From: an uncultured Sphingopyxis sp.
Lineage (GTDB): Bacteria; Pseudomonadota; Alphaproteobacteria; Sphingomonadales; Sphingomonadaceae
Direction of reading: 5' to 3'
DNA: 52,484 nt
Assembly (NCBI GenBank): GCA_937873425.1
Contig: CALMYE010000115.1
Coordinates: forward strand, 1-52,484
In this document: one piece after another, positions 8,981 to 17,200 of the stretch
Layout of the letters: each line of letters starts with the position of its first letter
How positions within the stretch are numbered: the stretch's first letter is position 1
Notes under the pieces: model-generated
Databases searched by the model: none
What the model was told of the DNA's origin: nothing
The model's input: only the letters and a program-made list of their open reading frames with translations
Made by a program: the position numbers and the translations under genes

Positions 8981-9553
8981 ATGACCGATCCGGCCGAAAC
9001 CAAACGGCAGTTGCGCGAGAAACTCCGCTTCCGCCGCCGCCATTTCGCCGCCAATCTGGACGGCATGGCGCGGCTGGCAGCGTTCAGCGTGCTGCCCGAA
9101 CCGCTTGCCGAAACAGTGCGCGCGCATGCTATTGTTGCCGCCTATGTTGCCCAAGGCGACGAGCCCGACATGCTGCCGGCGCTCGAACCGCTCGGCGCCC
9201 TCGCCCTCCCCCATCATGACGGCCGCGTGGACTGCATGACCTTCCGCCGCTGGCGCCCGGACGAACCGCTCGTCAAAGGCCCCTGGGGGACGATGCAGCC
9301 TGCCGAGGCGGCCGAAGCCGTGCTTCCGGCGCTTCTCTTCTGCCCGCTCGTCGGTTTCGATCGTCGTGGCGGGCGGCTCGGTCAGGGCGGCGGCCATTAC
9401 GACCGCTGGTTCGCCGCATATCCCGACGCGCTGCGCATCGGCGTCGGCTGGTCGGTGCAGGAGGTCGATGCGGTGCCCGCCGAACCGACCGACGTCGCGC
9501 TCGACGCGGTGCTGACCGAACAGGAATATATCATCACCGGAGAGCGTTTGTGA
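8981..9553 (+). CDS. 5-formyltetrahydrofolate cyclo-ligase
   Basis: Converts 5-formyl-THF to 5,10-methenyl-THF with ATP (known as ygfA, fau or fthC in other species). The product begins MTDPAETKRQLREKLRFRRR; the ATG at 8972 is an alternative lying closer to GGAAAGG. The diagnostic C-terminal motif is GRLGQGGGHYDRWFA (about residues 127-141), preceded by LFCPLVGFDRRGG. About 190 residues is normal for the family. The gene starts 15 bases after the 6S RNA and may be read from the same transcript, as in enterobacteria. Confidence 0.92.
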   Translation: MTDPAETKRQLREKLRFRRRHFAANLDGMARLAAFSVLPEPLAETVRAHAIVAAYVAQGDEPDMLPALEPLGALALPHHDGRVDCMTFRRWRPDEPLVKGPWGTMQPAEAAEAVLPALLFCPLVGFDRRGGRLGQGGGHYDRWFAAYPDALRIGVGWSVQEVDAVPAEPTDVALDAVLTEQEYIITGERL

Positions 9554-9789
9554 CCGACCCTTCCCTCACCCCGCACCAGCCAAGCTGGCGCAAGCCCGCG
9601 GGCATTTTCCTGATCCTGCTGCTGATCACCGCTTGGGTCGTGGGGGTTGCCAGCCTGTCGCCGTGGGTCGGGACATGGCCGGTTCTGGTGCAGGCGATCT
9701 TCTATCTGGCCGCCGGAATCCTGTGGCTGTGGGTGCTGCCGCTCAAGCGGTTGCTGCGCTGGATGGAATTGGGGCGGTGGCGCGATTAG
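9550..9789 (+). CDS. DUF2842 family small membrane protein
   Basis: A 79-residue protein starting at GTG 9550, which overlaps the cyclo-ligase stop as GTGA. It has two membrane helices, GIFLILLLITAWVVGVASL and ILWLWVLPLKRLL, separated by the WVGTWPVLVQAIFYLAAG loop. The C-terminal LKRLLRWMELG is typical of the alphaproteobacterial DUF2842 family. The function is unknown; it probably sits in the inner membrane. Confidence 0.85.
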   Translation: MTDPSLTPHQPSWRKPAGIFLILLLITAWVVGVASLSPWVGTWPVLVQAIFYLAAGILWLWVLPLKRLLRWMELGRWRD

Positions 9790-9931
9790 AGCGTGATCGA
9801 CTTTGAATGAGTCTTGTGCTCCCGCGAAAGCGGGAGCCCAGAGCGGCGCAAGCTGAAGTTGGTGTCATGACGCTCTGGGTCCCCGCCTTCGCGGGGACAC
9901 ATCAGTGTTTCACTCAAAGTCGATCACGCTC
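9790..9931. repeat. palindromic intergenic repeat with long outer arms (copy 3)
   Basis: The outer arms AGCGTGATCGACTTTGA and TCAAAGTCGATCACGCT are perfect inverted copies at the two ends (9789 region and about 9915-9931). Inside are CTCCCGCGAAAGCGGGAG, CCCAGAGCG / CGCTCTGGG and GTCCCCGCCTTCGCGGGGAC. This is the most complete copy of the dispersed family and belongs to the AGAGCG subtype seen at 2001-2105. It lies after DUF2842 and before the convergent tRNA-Asp and could work as a bidirectional terminator. Confidence 0.9.
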
Positions 9932-10011
9932 CAAGCGCCCCGCCGACCCGATTTCAAATCCTTGAAAGGCTCCCAAGCTGCGGTGGCCATTCCGTCCGTC
10001 CGGACGAGGAA

Positions 10012-10088
10012 TGGCGCGAGTGACGGGGCTCGAACCCGCGACCTCCGGCGTGACAGGCCGGCACTCTAACCAACTGAGCTACACCCGC
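10012..10088 (-). tRNA. tRNA-Asp (anticodon GTC)
   Basis: The minus strand folds into a full cloverleaf. The acceptor stem is GCGGGTG with CACTCGC and a single G-U pair, the D arm is GCTCAGTTGGTTAGAGT, the anticodon loop is CTGTCAC with anticodon GTC, the T loop is TTCGAGC, and CCA is encoded. The length is 77 bases. Confidence 0.96.
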
Positions 10089-10106
10089 GTGTGCTCGGGA
10101 GAGGCG

Positions 10107-10135
10107 CCAATATGCCCCGCGCCTTTGCCTGTCAA
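10107..10135 (-). promoter_or_regulatory. promoter of tRNA-Asp
   Basis: On the minus strand TTGACA (10135-10130) and TATTGG (10112-10107) are 17 bases apart, followed by a GC-rich discriminator about 20 bases before the mature tRNA. The -35 box overlaps the last codons of the AI-2E family permease gene. Confidence 0.7.
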
Positions 10136-11331
10136 CCGTCAGCTTCGGGGGGTGCGCGATTTAATCGGTCGCGCATCTCGTCGGTCGTGGTCAGCGTGCC
10201 GCGCTCGAACAGGAAACCCGCCAGATCGGGGGTTCCGGTCGATTGCAGCACCGTCTGCAGGATCAACAGCAGCGGCACCGCGAGCAGCGCCCCCGGCGCG
10301 CCCCACACCCAGCCCCAGAAGCTGAGCGAGACGAGAATCAGCAACGGATTGACCGTCAGCCTTTTGCCAAGCACCAGCGGCGTGATCAGATTCGCCTCGA
10401 CCGTGTGGACGCCGATGAAGATGATCGCCGGGAGCAATGCCAGCCCGACCGCGTCGAAGGTCATCAGCCCGCCGAGCCCGAGCAGCACCGATGCGACGAT
10501 CGGCCCCAGATAGGGCACGAAATTGCACAGCGAGACGATCCCGCCCCACATGAAGGGCGACGGCATGCCGAGCGCCCACAGCAGCAGCGAGACCACCAGC
10601 CCCAGGATCGCGTTGATCATCGTGATCGTCGCCAGATAGTCGGCGGTCGCATCGACGACATTCTGGATCACCCGCGCGGTCTGCATCGCGCCGTCGAAGC
10701 TGCCCCGGCGGCGAATCGTCCCGCGCCGCAGCCGCGTCCATCCCGCGAGGAAGAAAAAGATCACCAGCACCGCGAAGAAGAGCTGGATCGCCGCCGACGG
10801 CGCCGCCGAGATGAAATAGTCGAGGATCGACGCGGGCGCCTGCGCCGCCACCGCCTGCGCGGTCGCCTCGGTTCCGGTCGCGACCGACATCAAGGTGCGG
10901 TCGACGAAGGATTGCAGCGTCGAATAGAAATCGATCAGCGGCGCGAGGTTGCTCTGGATGCGCGGGATCGAGTCGGGCAGCCGCGCGAACCAGCCGGTCG
11001 CCGGCACGACGATGATCGCGAGCGCCGCGTTGACCAGCGCCAGAAAGGCCGCGAGCGCGATAAAGGCGGCGAGCGCCGACGGCACGCCGCGCCGCTCGAG
11101 CCATTCGAGCAGCGGCACCAGCGCGATGGCGATGACGATCGCGGCGGTCAGCGGCAGGAAGAATTCGGCGCCCGCCCGCAAGGCGAAAGGCAGGCCGAAG
11201 CAGAAGGCCGCGCCCAGGATAAGCGCCAGCGCCGCGAGCAGCCGGTCGCGGCGGAAATCGTCGATCTCGATCTGGCGCAGCGGGTCGGCGGCGGGCGACC
11301 GCTTGCCCCTGTCCCCACTATCCTCGGCCAC
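10132..11331 (-). CDS. AI-2E family transporter (PerM/TqsA-like permease)
   Basis: An integral inner-membrane protein of about 399 residues with the topology of the AI-2E exporter/PerM family. Two N-terminal helix pairs (LLAALALILGAAFCFGL and LVPLLEWL onward) are followed by a long amphipathic middle segment (about 115-190). A C-terminal bundle carries the family motif NFVPYLGPIVASVLLGLGG and the LVLGKRLTVNPLLILVSLSFWGWVWG stretch (about 305-350). I chose GTG 11331, behind GGGAG ten bases upstream; the frame stays open to 11415. The substrate is unknown, since most members are not proven AI-2 transporters. Confidence 0.85.
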   Translation of the reverse strand: MAEDSGDRGKRSPAADPLRQIEIDDFRRDRLLAALALILGAAFCFGLPFALRAGAEFFLPLTAAIVIAIALVPLLEWLERRGVPSALAAFIALAAFLALVNAALAIIVVPATGWFARLPDSIPRIQSNLAPLIDFYSTLQSFVDRTLMSVATGTEATAQAVAAQAPASILDYFISAAPSAAIQLFFAVLVIFFFLAGWTRLRRGTIRRRGSFDGAMQTARVIQNVVDATADYLATITMINAILGLVVSLLLWALGMPSPFMWGGIVSLCNFVPYLGPIVASVLLGLGGLMTFDAVGLALLPAIIFIGVHTVEANLITPLVLGKRLTVNPLLILVSLSFWGWVWGAPGALLAVPLLLILQTVLQSTGTPDLAGFLFERGTLTTTDEMRDRLNRAPPEADG

Positions 11332-11530
11332 GCGGCGTGTCTCCCATGCTGACCGCCTTCCTTTAGGCGAGCTTGATGCGGCGCGCCAGATGGCAGCCCC
11401 GCACGGTCCCCGCACCGCCTTCTGTCCGGAAATGGACCAGAATCGCGCATGGTGACCGCCCTCTTAACCAGAAATTTCCCTTTTGCGGCGAAGAGCGGGT
11501 CAACGGACCAGCCATTCGGAGTTCAAGACC

Positions 11531-12535
11531 ATGATGAAAGCGCCTGTGGGGGGCGCGTTGCATCGCCATCGCATCCCTGCCATTTCCACGCTCGCCCTCG
11601 CCGCCATGCTGGCCCTGCCGATGCAGGCCCAGGCCGCCGGCACCCGCGCGGGCTCGATCATCAGCAACACCGCGAGCGCCAGCTTCGACACCGGCGGCGG
11701 CGCGCAGACGGTCGACTCGAACACCGTCGACCTGCGCGTCGACGAACTCATCGACGTCGTCGTCGATTCGAGCGACCCCGCCGACGTCCCGACCACACCG
11801 GGCGCGACCAACCAGCTTTTGACCTTCTCGGTCACCAACAGCGGCAATGGCGAGGAAGGCTTCACCCTTTCGGCCATCGCGAACGGCGGCGGCGACGATT
11901 ATGATCCGACCGTCACGCAGATCTACATCGACAACGGCGACGGCGTGTTCGACGCCGGCACCGACACGCTCTACACGCCCGGCGCCAATGATCCGGTGCT
12001 CGATCCCGACGAAAGCGTCACCGTCTTCGTGCTTTCGACGACGCCGGGCAGCGTCGTCGACGGCAACCGCGGCACCGTCAGCCTCGTCGCCACCTCGAAG
12101 ACGGGCACGGGCGCGCCGGGGACGAGCTTCGCCGGACAGGGCGAAGGCGGCGGCGACGCCGTCATCGGCTCGACCGGCGGCGACGGGCAGGACATGGGAG
12201 CCTATATCGTCTCCGCCGCGACGGTCTCGCTGGTCAAATCGGCGGTCGTCGCCGATCCGTTCGGCGGCAGCGAGCCGGTTCCGGGGGCGACCATCACCTA
12301 TACGATCGTCGCCACCGTCGCCGGCAGCGGCTCGGTCAGCGGCCTTGCGATCACCGACAATATCCCGGCCGACACCAGCTATGTCGCCGGTTCGCTGACG
12401 CTCGGCGGTTCCGGCCTGACCGACGCCGCCGACGGCGACGCCGGCGATTACAACGGCACGCGGATCAACGTCACGCTCGGCACCGTCGCCGGCGGCCAGA
12501 CCCGCACCGTCACCTTCCGCACCACGATCGACTGA
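11531..12535 (+). CDS. secreted DUF11-type surface protein 1
   Basis: A 334-residue protein with a signal peptide ending in MQAQAAG. An N-terminal block follows, RAGSIISNTASASFDTGGGA, with downstream NTVDLRVDELIDV. The middle holds an Asp-rich stretch (YIDNGDGVFDAGTDTLY, about residues 138-154) that looks Ca-binding-like. The C-terminal third (about 235-334) is a DUF11-type Ig-like domain with VPGATITYTIVATVAG and LAITDNIPADTSYVAGSL. GGAG lies nine bases before the ATG. It is the first of four rightward genes. It is clearly paralogous to the protein at 13085-14140. Export to the cell surface is inferred; no anchoring motif is seen. Confidence 0.8.
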   Translation: MMKAPVGGALHRHRIPAISTLALAAMLALPMQAQAAGTRAGSIISNTASASFDTGGGAQTVDSNTVDLRVDELIDVVVDSSDPADVPTTPGATNQLLTFSVTNSGNGEEGFTLSAIANGGGDDYDPTVTQIYIDNGDGVFDAGTDTLYTPGANDPVLDPDESVTVFVLSTTPGSVVDGNRGTVSLVATSKTGTGAPGTSFAGQGEGGGDAVIGSTGGDGQDMGAYIVSAATVSLVKSAVVADPFGGSEPVPGATITYTIVATVAGSGSVSGLAITDNIPADTSYVAGSLTLGGSGLTDAADGDAGDYNGTRINVTLGTVAGGQTRTVTFRTTID

Positions 12536-12546
12536 GGGAGCATGAT

Positions 12547-13011
12547 ATGCGCCGCCTTTTCCTGATCCTCGCCGCCGCGATCCTGCCCGGCCAGGCGCTT
12601 GCCGCCAACCAGGTCGCGCTCGACAACAGCGTGTTCGTCGAGCGCGTCACGACCGACGCCAACGGCAAGCAGCGCGTGAAGCTCGAAGAACCCAAGGTCG
12701 TCGTTCCCGGCGACAAGCTGGTCTTCGTGCTCAACTATCGCAACGCCAGCGCCCAGCCAGTGGACAAGTTCGTCATCACCAATCCGCTGCCCGACGCGGT
12801 GCGCTACGCCGATGCCGGCGATTCGCGCCCGCTGGTGTCGGTCGACGGCGGCAAGGCGTGGGGCCTGCTGACCGACCTGACCGTGCGCCAGCCCGACGGC
12901 ACGACGCGTCCCGCGCAGCCGGCCGACGTCACGCACATCCGCTGGGCGTTCCAGCAGCCGATCCCGGCGGGCGCCTCGGGCAAGCTCATGTTCCGGGGAA
13001 TCGTCAAATAA
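12547..13011 (+). CDS. secreted DUF11-like protein 2 (single domain)
   Basis: A 154-residue protein with a clean signal peptide (MRRLFLILAAAILPGQALAAN) and one immunoglobulin-like domain. VVVPGDKLVFVLNYRNASAQPVDKFVITNPLPDAVRYAD (positions about 57-95) is a DUF11 signature, and WAFQQPIPAGASGKLMFRGIVK closes the domain. It lacks the N-terminal NTA block of the neighbours. GGGAG lies before the ATG and the gap to gene 1 is 11 bases, so it is co-transcribed. It may be an adaptor or minor subunit of the cluster; this is inference. Confidence 0.8.
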   Translation: MRRLFLILAAAILPGQALAANQVALDNSVFVERVTTDANGKQRVKLEEPKVVVPGDKLVFVLNYRNASAQPVDKFVITNPLPDAVRYADAGDSRPLVSVDGGKAWGLLTDLTVRQPDGTTRPAQPADVTHIRWAFQQPIPAGASGKLMFRGIVK

Positions 13012-13084
13012 CCCGATGACAAAAGCCGCCTGACGGTCGCCGGCGGTGGGGAATGGCGACCAACCAAAGCCTGGGAGTTCAGCT

Positions 13085-14140
13085 ATGACCAAGCTGACTT
13101 ATGTGGGCACCTTGGGTCTGGCGGCGACGATCTGTTTCGCCTCCGCGCCGGCGTTCGCCGCCGGCACGACCGCGGGTACCACCATCACGAATACCGCCAC
13201 CGTCGACTATCAGGTCGGGGGCGTCAGCCAGACGCAGCAGACCGCGTCGGACAGCTTCGTCGTCGACCGCAAGATCAACCTTCTCGTCGAAGAGGTGGGG
13301 ACCGTCACGACCGACGTCGTGCCGGGCCAGACCAACGCGGTGACGACGTTCCAGTTGACCAACCTGTCGAACGAAGGGCTCGACTTCCTGCTCGCCGCAA
13401 CGCAGATCACCGGCGGCACGGCGGCGCATGGCGGCACCGACACGTTCAACGTGACGAACATCCGCATCTATCGCGACAATGCGGTGACCGGCACGGTCGG
13501 CAGCTGGGACCCGGGCGACGCCCTGGTCACCTATGTCGACGAGCTTGCGGCCGACGCGACCGCGCGGCTGTTCGTCGTCGCGGACATTCCCGGCGGCCTC
13601 GCCAACGGCGCGGTCGCGGGCGTCCAGCTGCGCGCCACCGCGCGCGAGGGCGGAACCGCCGGCTCGCAGGGCGCGGCGGTCACGCAGACCACCGGCGCCA
13701 ACACCGCCGGCAAGGACACCGTCTTCGCCGACGGCATCGGCGTCAACGACGCCAACCGCGATGCCGCGCACAGCGCCGCCGACGACTATACCGTCCGCAC
13801 GGCGACGCTGACCGTGACCAAGTCGAGCCGCGTGATCTCCGATCCGTTCAACCTGACCACGAATCCCAAGATGATTCCGGGCGCGACGGTCGAATATTGC
13901 ATCGCGATCGCCAACAGCGGCAGCGCCGATGCGACCAGCGTGGCGATCAACGACAGCGTGCCGGCGCAGCTGACCTTCACCACCGGAACGATCCTGCTGA
14001 ACGGCACGGTCACCGGCGGAACCTGCAACGCCGACGGCGCGGCGGGCGGCAGCTATGCGGCGCCGGTCGTGTCGGGGACGATCCCGACGGTGGCGGCGGG
14101 CGCGACGCGCACGCTGGTGTTCCGCGCGACGGTCAACTGA
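13085..14140 (+). CDS. secreted DUF11-type surface protein 3
   Basis: A 351-residue protein with a signal peptide ending APAFAAG, then TTAGTTITNTATVDYQVGGV, the same N-terminal block as protein 1. The middle parallels protein 1 (FQLTNLSNEGLDFLLAA, then NVTNIRIYRDNAV and the LFVVADIPGG strand). The C-terminal DUF11 domain has MIPGATVEYCIAIANSGSADATSVAINDSVP and a possible Cys pair (EYCIAI and GGTCNADG). GGGAG lies before ATG 13085. The family likeness to protein 1 suggests duplicated subunits of one surface structure. No known adhesin motif was recognised. Confidence 0.8.
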   Translation: MTKLTYVGTLGLAATICFASAPAFAAGTTAGTTITNTATVDYQVGGVSQTQQTASDSFVVDRKINLLVEEVGTVTTDVVPGQTNAVTTFQLTNLSNEGLDFLLAATQITGGTAAHGGTDTFNVTNIRIYRDNAVTGTVGSWDPGDALVTYVDELAADATARLFVVADIPGGLANGAVAGVQLRATAREGGTAGSQGAAVTQTTGANTAGKDTVFADGIGVNDANRDAAHSAADDYTVRTATLTVTKSSRVISDPFNLTTNPKMIPGATVEYCIAIANSGSADATSVAINDSVPAQLTFTTGTILLNGTVTGGTCNADGAAGGSYAAPVVSGTIPTVAAGATRTLVFRATVN

Positions 14141-14158
14141 CCGCCGAGACCAGGAAGG

Positions 14159-14188
14159 GCGCACCGCCGGATTAGCTCCGGCGGGCGC
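14159..14188 (+). promoter_or_regulatory. strong hairpin between secreted-protein gene 3 and barrel gene
   Basis: CCGCCGGA-TTAGC-TCCGGCGG with a further GCGC/GCGC pair forms a stable stem just after the stop of the third DUF11 gene and 22 bases before the barrel gene start. There is no U-run, so it is more likely an attenuator or 3' stabiliser than a full terminator. Confidence 0.5.
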
Positions 14189-14209
14189 TCCCCCTTGCCC
14201 GGACCGATC

Positions 14210-17200
14210 ATGCGCATCATCCCGAAATGCCTTGCCCTTGCGGCCGCGATCTTCACGGTGGCATCGCCCGCCGCGATGGCGGCGGCGCATGCGCAGACCA
14301 TCTCCAACACCGCTTCGGCGGAATGGACGGTGGACGGCCGCACGGACCGGTCGCAGTCGAACCGGGTCGATGTGACGGTGACGCCGCGGCCGTCCGAGCG
14401 CCCGACGATCAGCACCTATCGCCTGACCGATAACCAGGGATCGAAGTCGGCGCCGGTGGTGCCGACGCGCTGCCAGGGGAATAGCGGGACAAGCCTGATC
14501 GAACCGCGCGGCGCCTTCGCCGCGCTGCCGACCGATCCGGCGTCGCTCCAGCCGACCGGCGATTTCCACGCCGGCGAGGTGCTGGTGGTCGGCGTAACGC
14601 TTGCGAGCGCCAACCGCGATCCCGGCGCGCGCGACACGCTCGACGTGGTGCTCGAACTCGAAAACGGCGACCGCGAGCGCATCACCCTGTCGGAAACCGC
14701 GGCGGACAGCGGCGAATTCATCGGCATCATCAATACCGTCGGCATCCCGCCGGCGCTGGTCGCGGGCGATTGCCGCCTGTCGGTCGCACCCGGATCGACG
14801 GTGACGATGCGCGTCGCCGACGCGGGCGACGCCAGCCTGGTCGCGACGGCGCGGATCAGCTTCCTCGTCGATCCCTTCGGCATCGTCTTCGACAGCGGCG
14901 ACGGCGCGCCGGTGGCGGGCAGCCGGGTGACGATCGTCGATGCCGCGACCGGGCAGCCGGCGCAGGTGTTCGGCGACGACGGCGTCTCGGCCTATCCGTC
15001 CTCGGTCCTGACGGGCCAGAGCGTCACCGACAGCGGCGGCACCGTCTATGATTATCCGCCCGGCGACTATCGCTTTCCCTTCGTCGCGCCCGGCACCTAC
15101 CGGCTCGTCGTCGAGCCCCCGGCTCCCTTCACCGCGCCCTCGACGGCGAATCCCGCCGATCTCGCCGGCTTCCGCCGCCCCGACGACGGCCTGCCCTATG
15201 CGATCACCGCAGGCAGCTATGGCGCGGCCTTCACGCTGAACGACCCGGCGCCGGTGCGCATCGACATTCCGGTCGACCGGCCGGGCGGCGCGCTCCTGCT
15301 GCGCAAGACCACCTCGACGCAGGTGGCGGTGCCGGGCGACGTGATCCAATACCGCATCGAGGTCGCCAACCCCGACGCGCAGCGCGCGACCGGCGCGGTG
15401 ACGGTGACCGATGTCCTCCCGGTCGGCATGCGCCTGCGCGCCGATACGGTGCGCGTGAACGGCGTGCGGGTCGACGCCGCCATCGCCGCGAACGGCCGCG
15501 AGTTCGCGGTCACCCTGCCCGGCCTCGCGCCGTCGCAGACCGCCCTGCTGACCTATCTCGCCGAAGTCGTGGTGTCGGCGCGGCCGGGCAACGCCCTCAA
15601 CCGCGCCACCGCCAGCGACAACCGCGGCGCGGCCAGCAATGTCGCCGAAGCGACCGTGTCGATCCGACGCGACCAGCTCGGCGACCGGATGACGATCATC
15701 GGCCGGATCACCGACGGTGGATGCGCCGTCGATCCGGGCAAGGCGCCGGGCATCGGCGGCGTCCGCGTGATGCTGCAGGACGGCAGCTACGCCGTCACCG
15801 ACGAGGACGGCCGCTATCATTTCGAGAGCGTGCGCCCCGGCCTGCATGTCGTGCAGATCGATCCCTCGACGCTGCCGCTCGACCGCGAGGCCGTCGATTG
15901 CGCGGCGTCGACGGCGAGCGCCGGCAGCGCCGTCTCGCGCTTCGTCGAGGGACGCGGCGGCTCGCTGAAACGCGCCGATTTCCGGGCCATCGCCGGCGCG
16001 CCGCGCGATGCACCCAAAACCGCGTCGGTCGAAGCGCCCAAGGCGGTGAGCGATCAGGAAGCGGCGGGCGCCACGCGCGACTGGCTGACCGGTCAGGCGC
16101 CGGGCATCGGCTGGCTGTTCCCTGCCCCCGATCACAATCCTCGCGCCAAGGCGATCCGCGCCGCGATCAAGCACGCGCCGGGCCAGACGGTCGCGCTGAC
16201 CGTCAACGGCAAGCCGGTCGATCCGCTCGCTTTCGAAGGCGCGCGCAAATCGGCGGACGGGCAGGTCGCGGTCAGCCTGTGGCGCGGCATCGAGATCCGC
16301 GAGGGCGAAAACCGCCTGGTCGCCGAGGTGAAGGACGCGAACGGCGCCCTCGTCGAGCGGCTGGAACGCCGCGTCCATTATTCGATCACCCCGATGCGCG
16401 CGGCGCTGGTGCGCGAAAAATCGGTGCTGATCGCAGACGGCGTGACGCGCCCGGTGATCGCGGTGCGGCTGACCGACCGCGACGGCAAGCCGATCCGCCA
16501 CGGGCTGACGGGCGATTTCAGCGTCCCCGCGCCCTATTACCCCGCGATCGAGGCCGATGCGCAGCAGGCGCGCCAGCGTTCGGGCCTCGAAAAGGCGCGC
16601 CCGGTGTGGAAGGTGGAAGGCGACGAGGGGCTCGCCTTCATCGAGCTCGAACCGACGACCGCTTCGGGCACGCTCAGCATCGACTTCGCCTTTCGCGACG
16701 ACAAGGTCGAACGCAGGCAGACGCTCGAAATGTGGCTCGACCCCGGCGATCGCCCGTGGACCGTGGTCGGCTTCGCGGCCGGCACGCTCGGCTACAACAC
16801 GCTCGACGACCGGATGGAGCCGGTGGCGGAGGATCTGGGCGACCTCAACGCCGACGCCCGCCTTGCCCTCTATGCGAAGGGAAGAGTGCGCGGCAAGTGG
16901 CTGATGACGCTCGCCTATGACAGCGACAAGGAAGCCGACGACGCGCGCTTCGGCGGCGTGATCGACCCGCGCGCCTATTACACCATCTACGCCGACCGCA
17001 ACGAGACGCGCTACGACGCCGCCTCGGTGCGCAAGCTCTATCTGCGCCTCGAACGGTCGCAATTCTATGCGATGTTCGGCGATTTCGAGACGGGCATCTC
17101 CGAACCGCAGCTCGCCCGCTACCAGCGTGCGCTGAACGGCGGAAAGGCCGAATATCGCGGCCGCAATGTCGCGGCGACCGCCTTTGTCGCCGACACCCCC

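Noticed and set aside
14195-14209. TTG start for the barrel protein
   Set aside because: ATG 14210 gives a standard signal peptide, and there is no better ribosome-binding site for the TTG.
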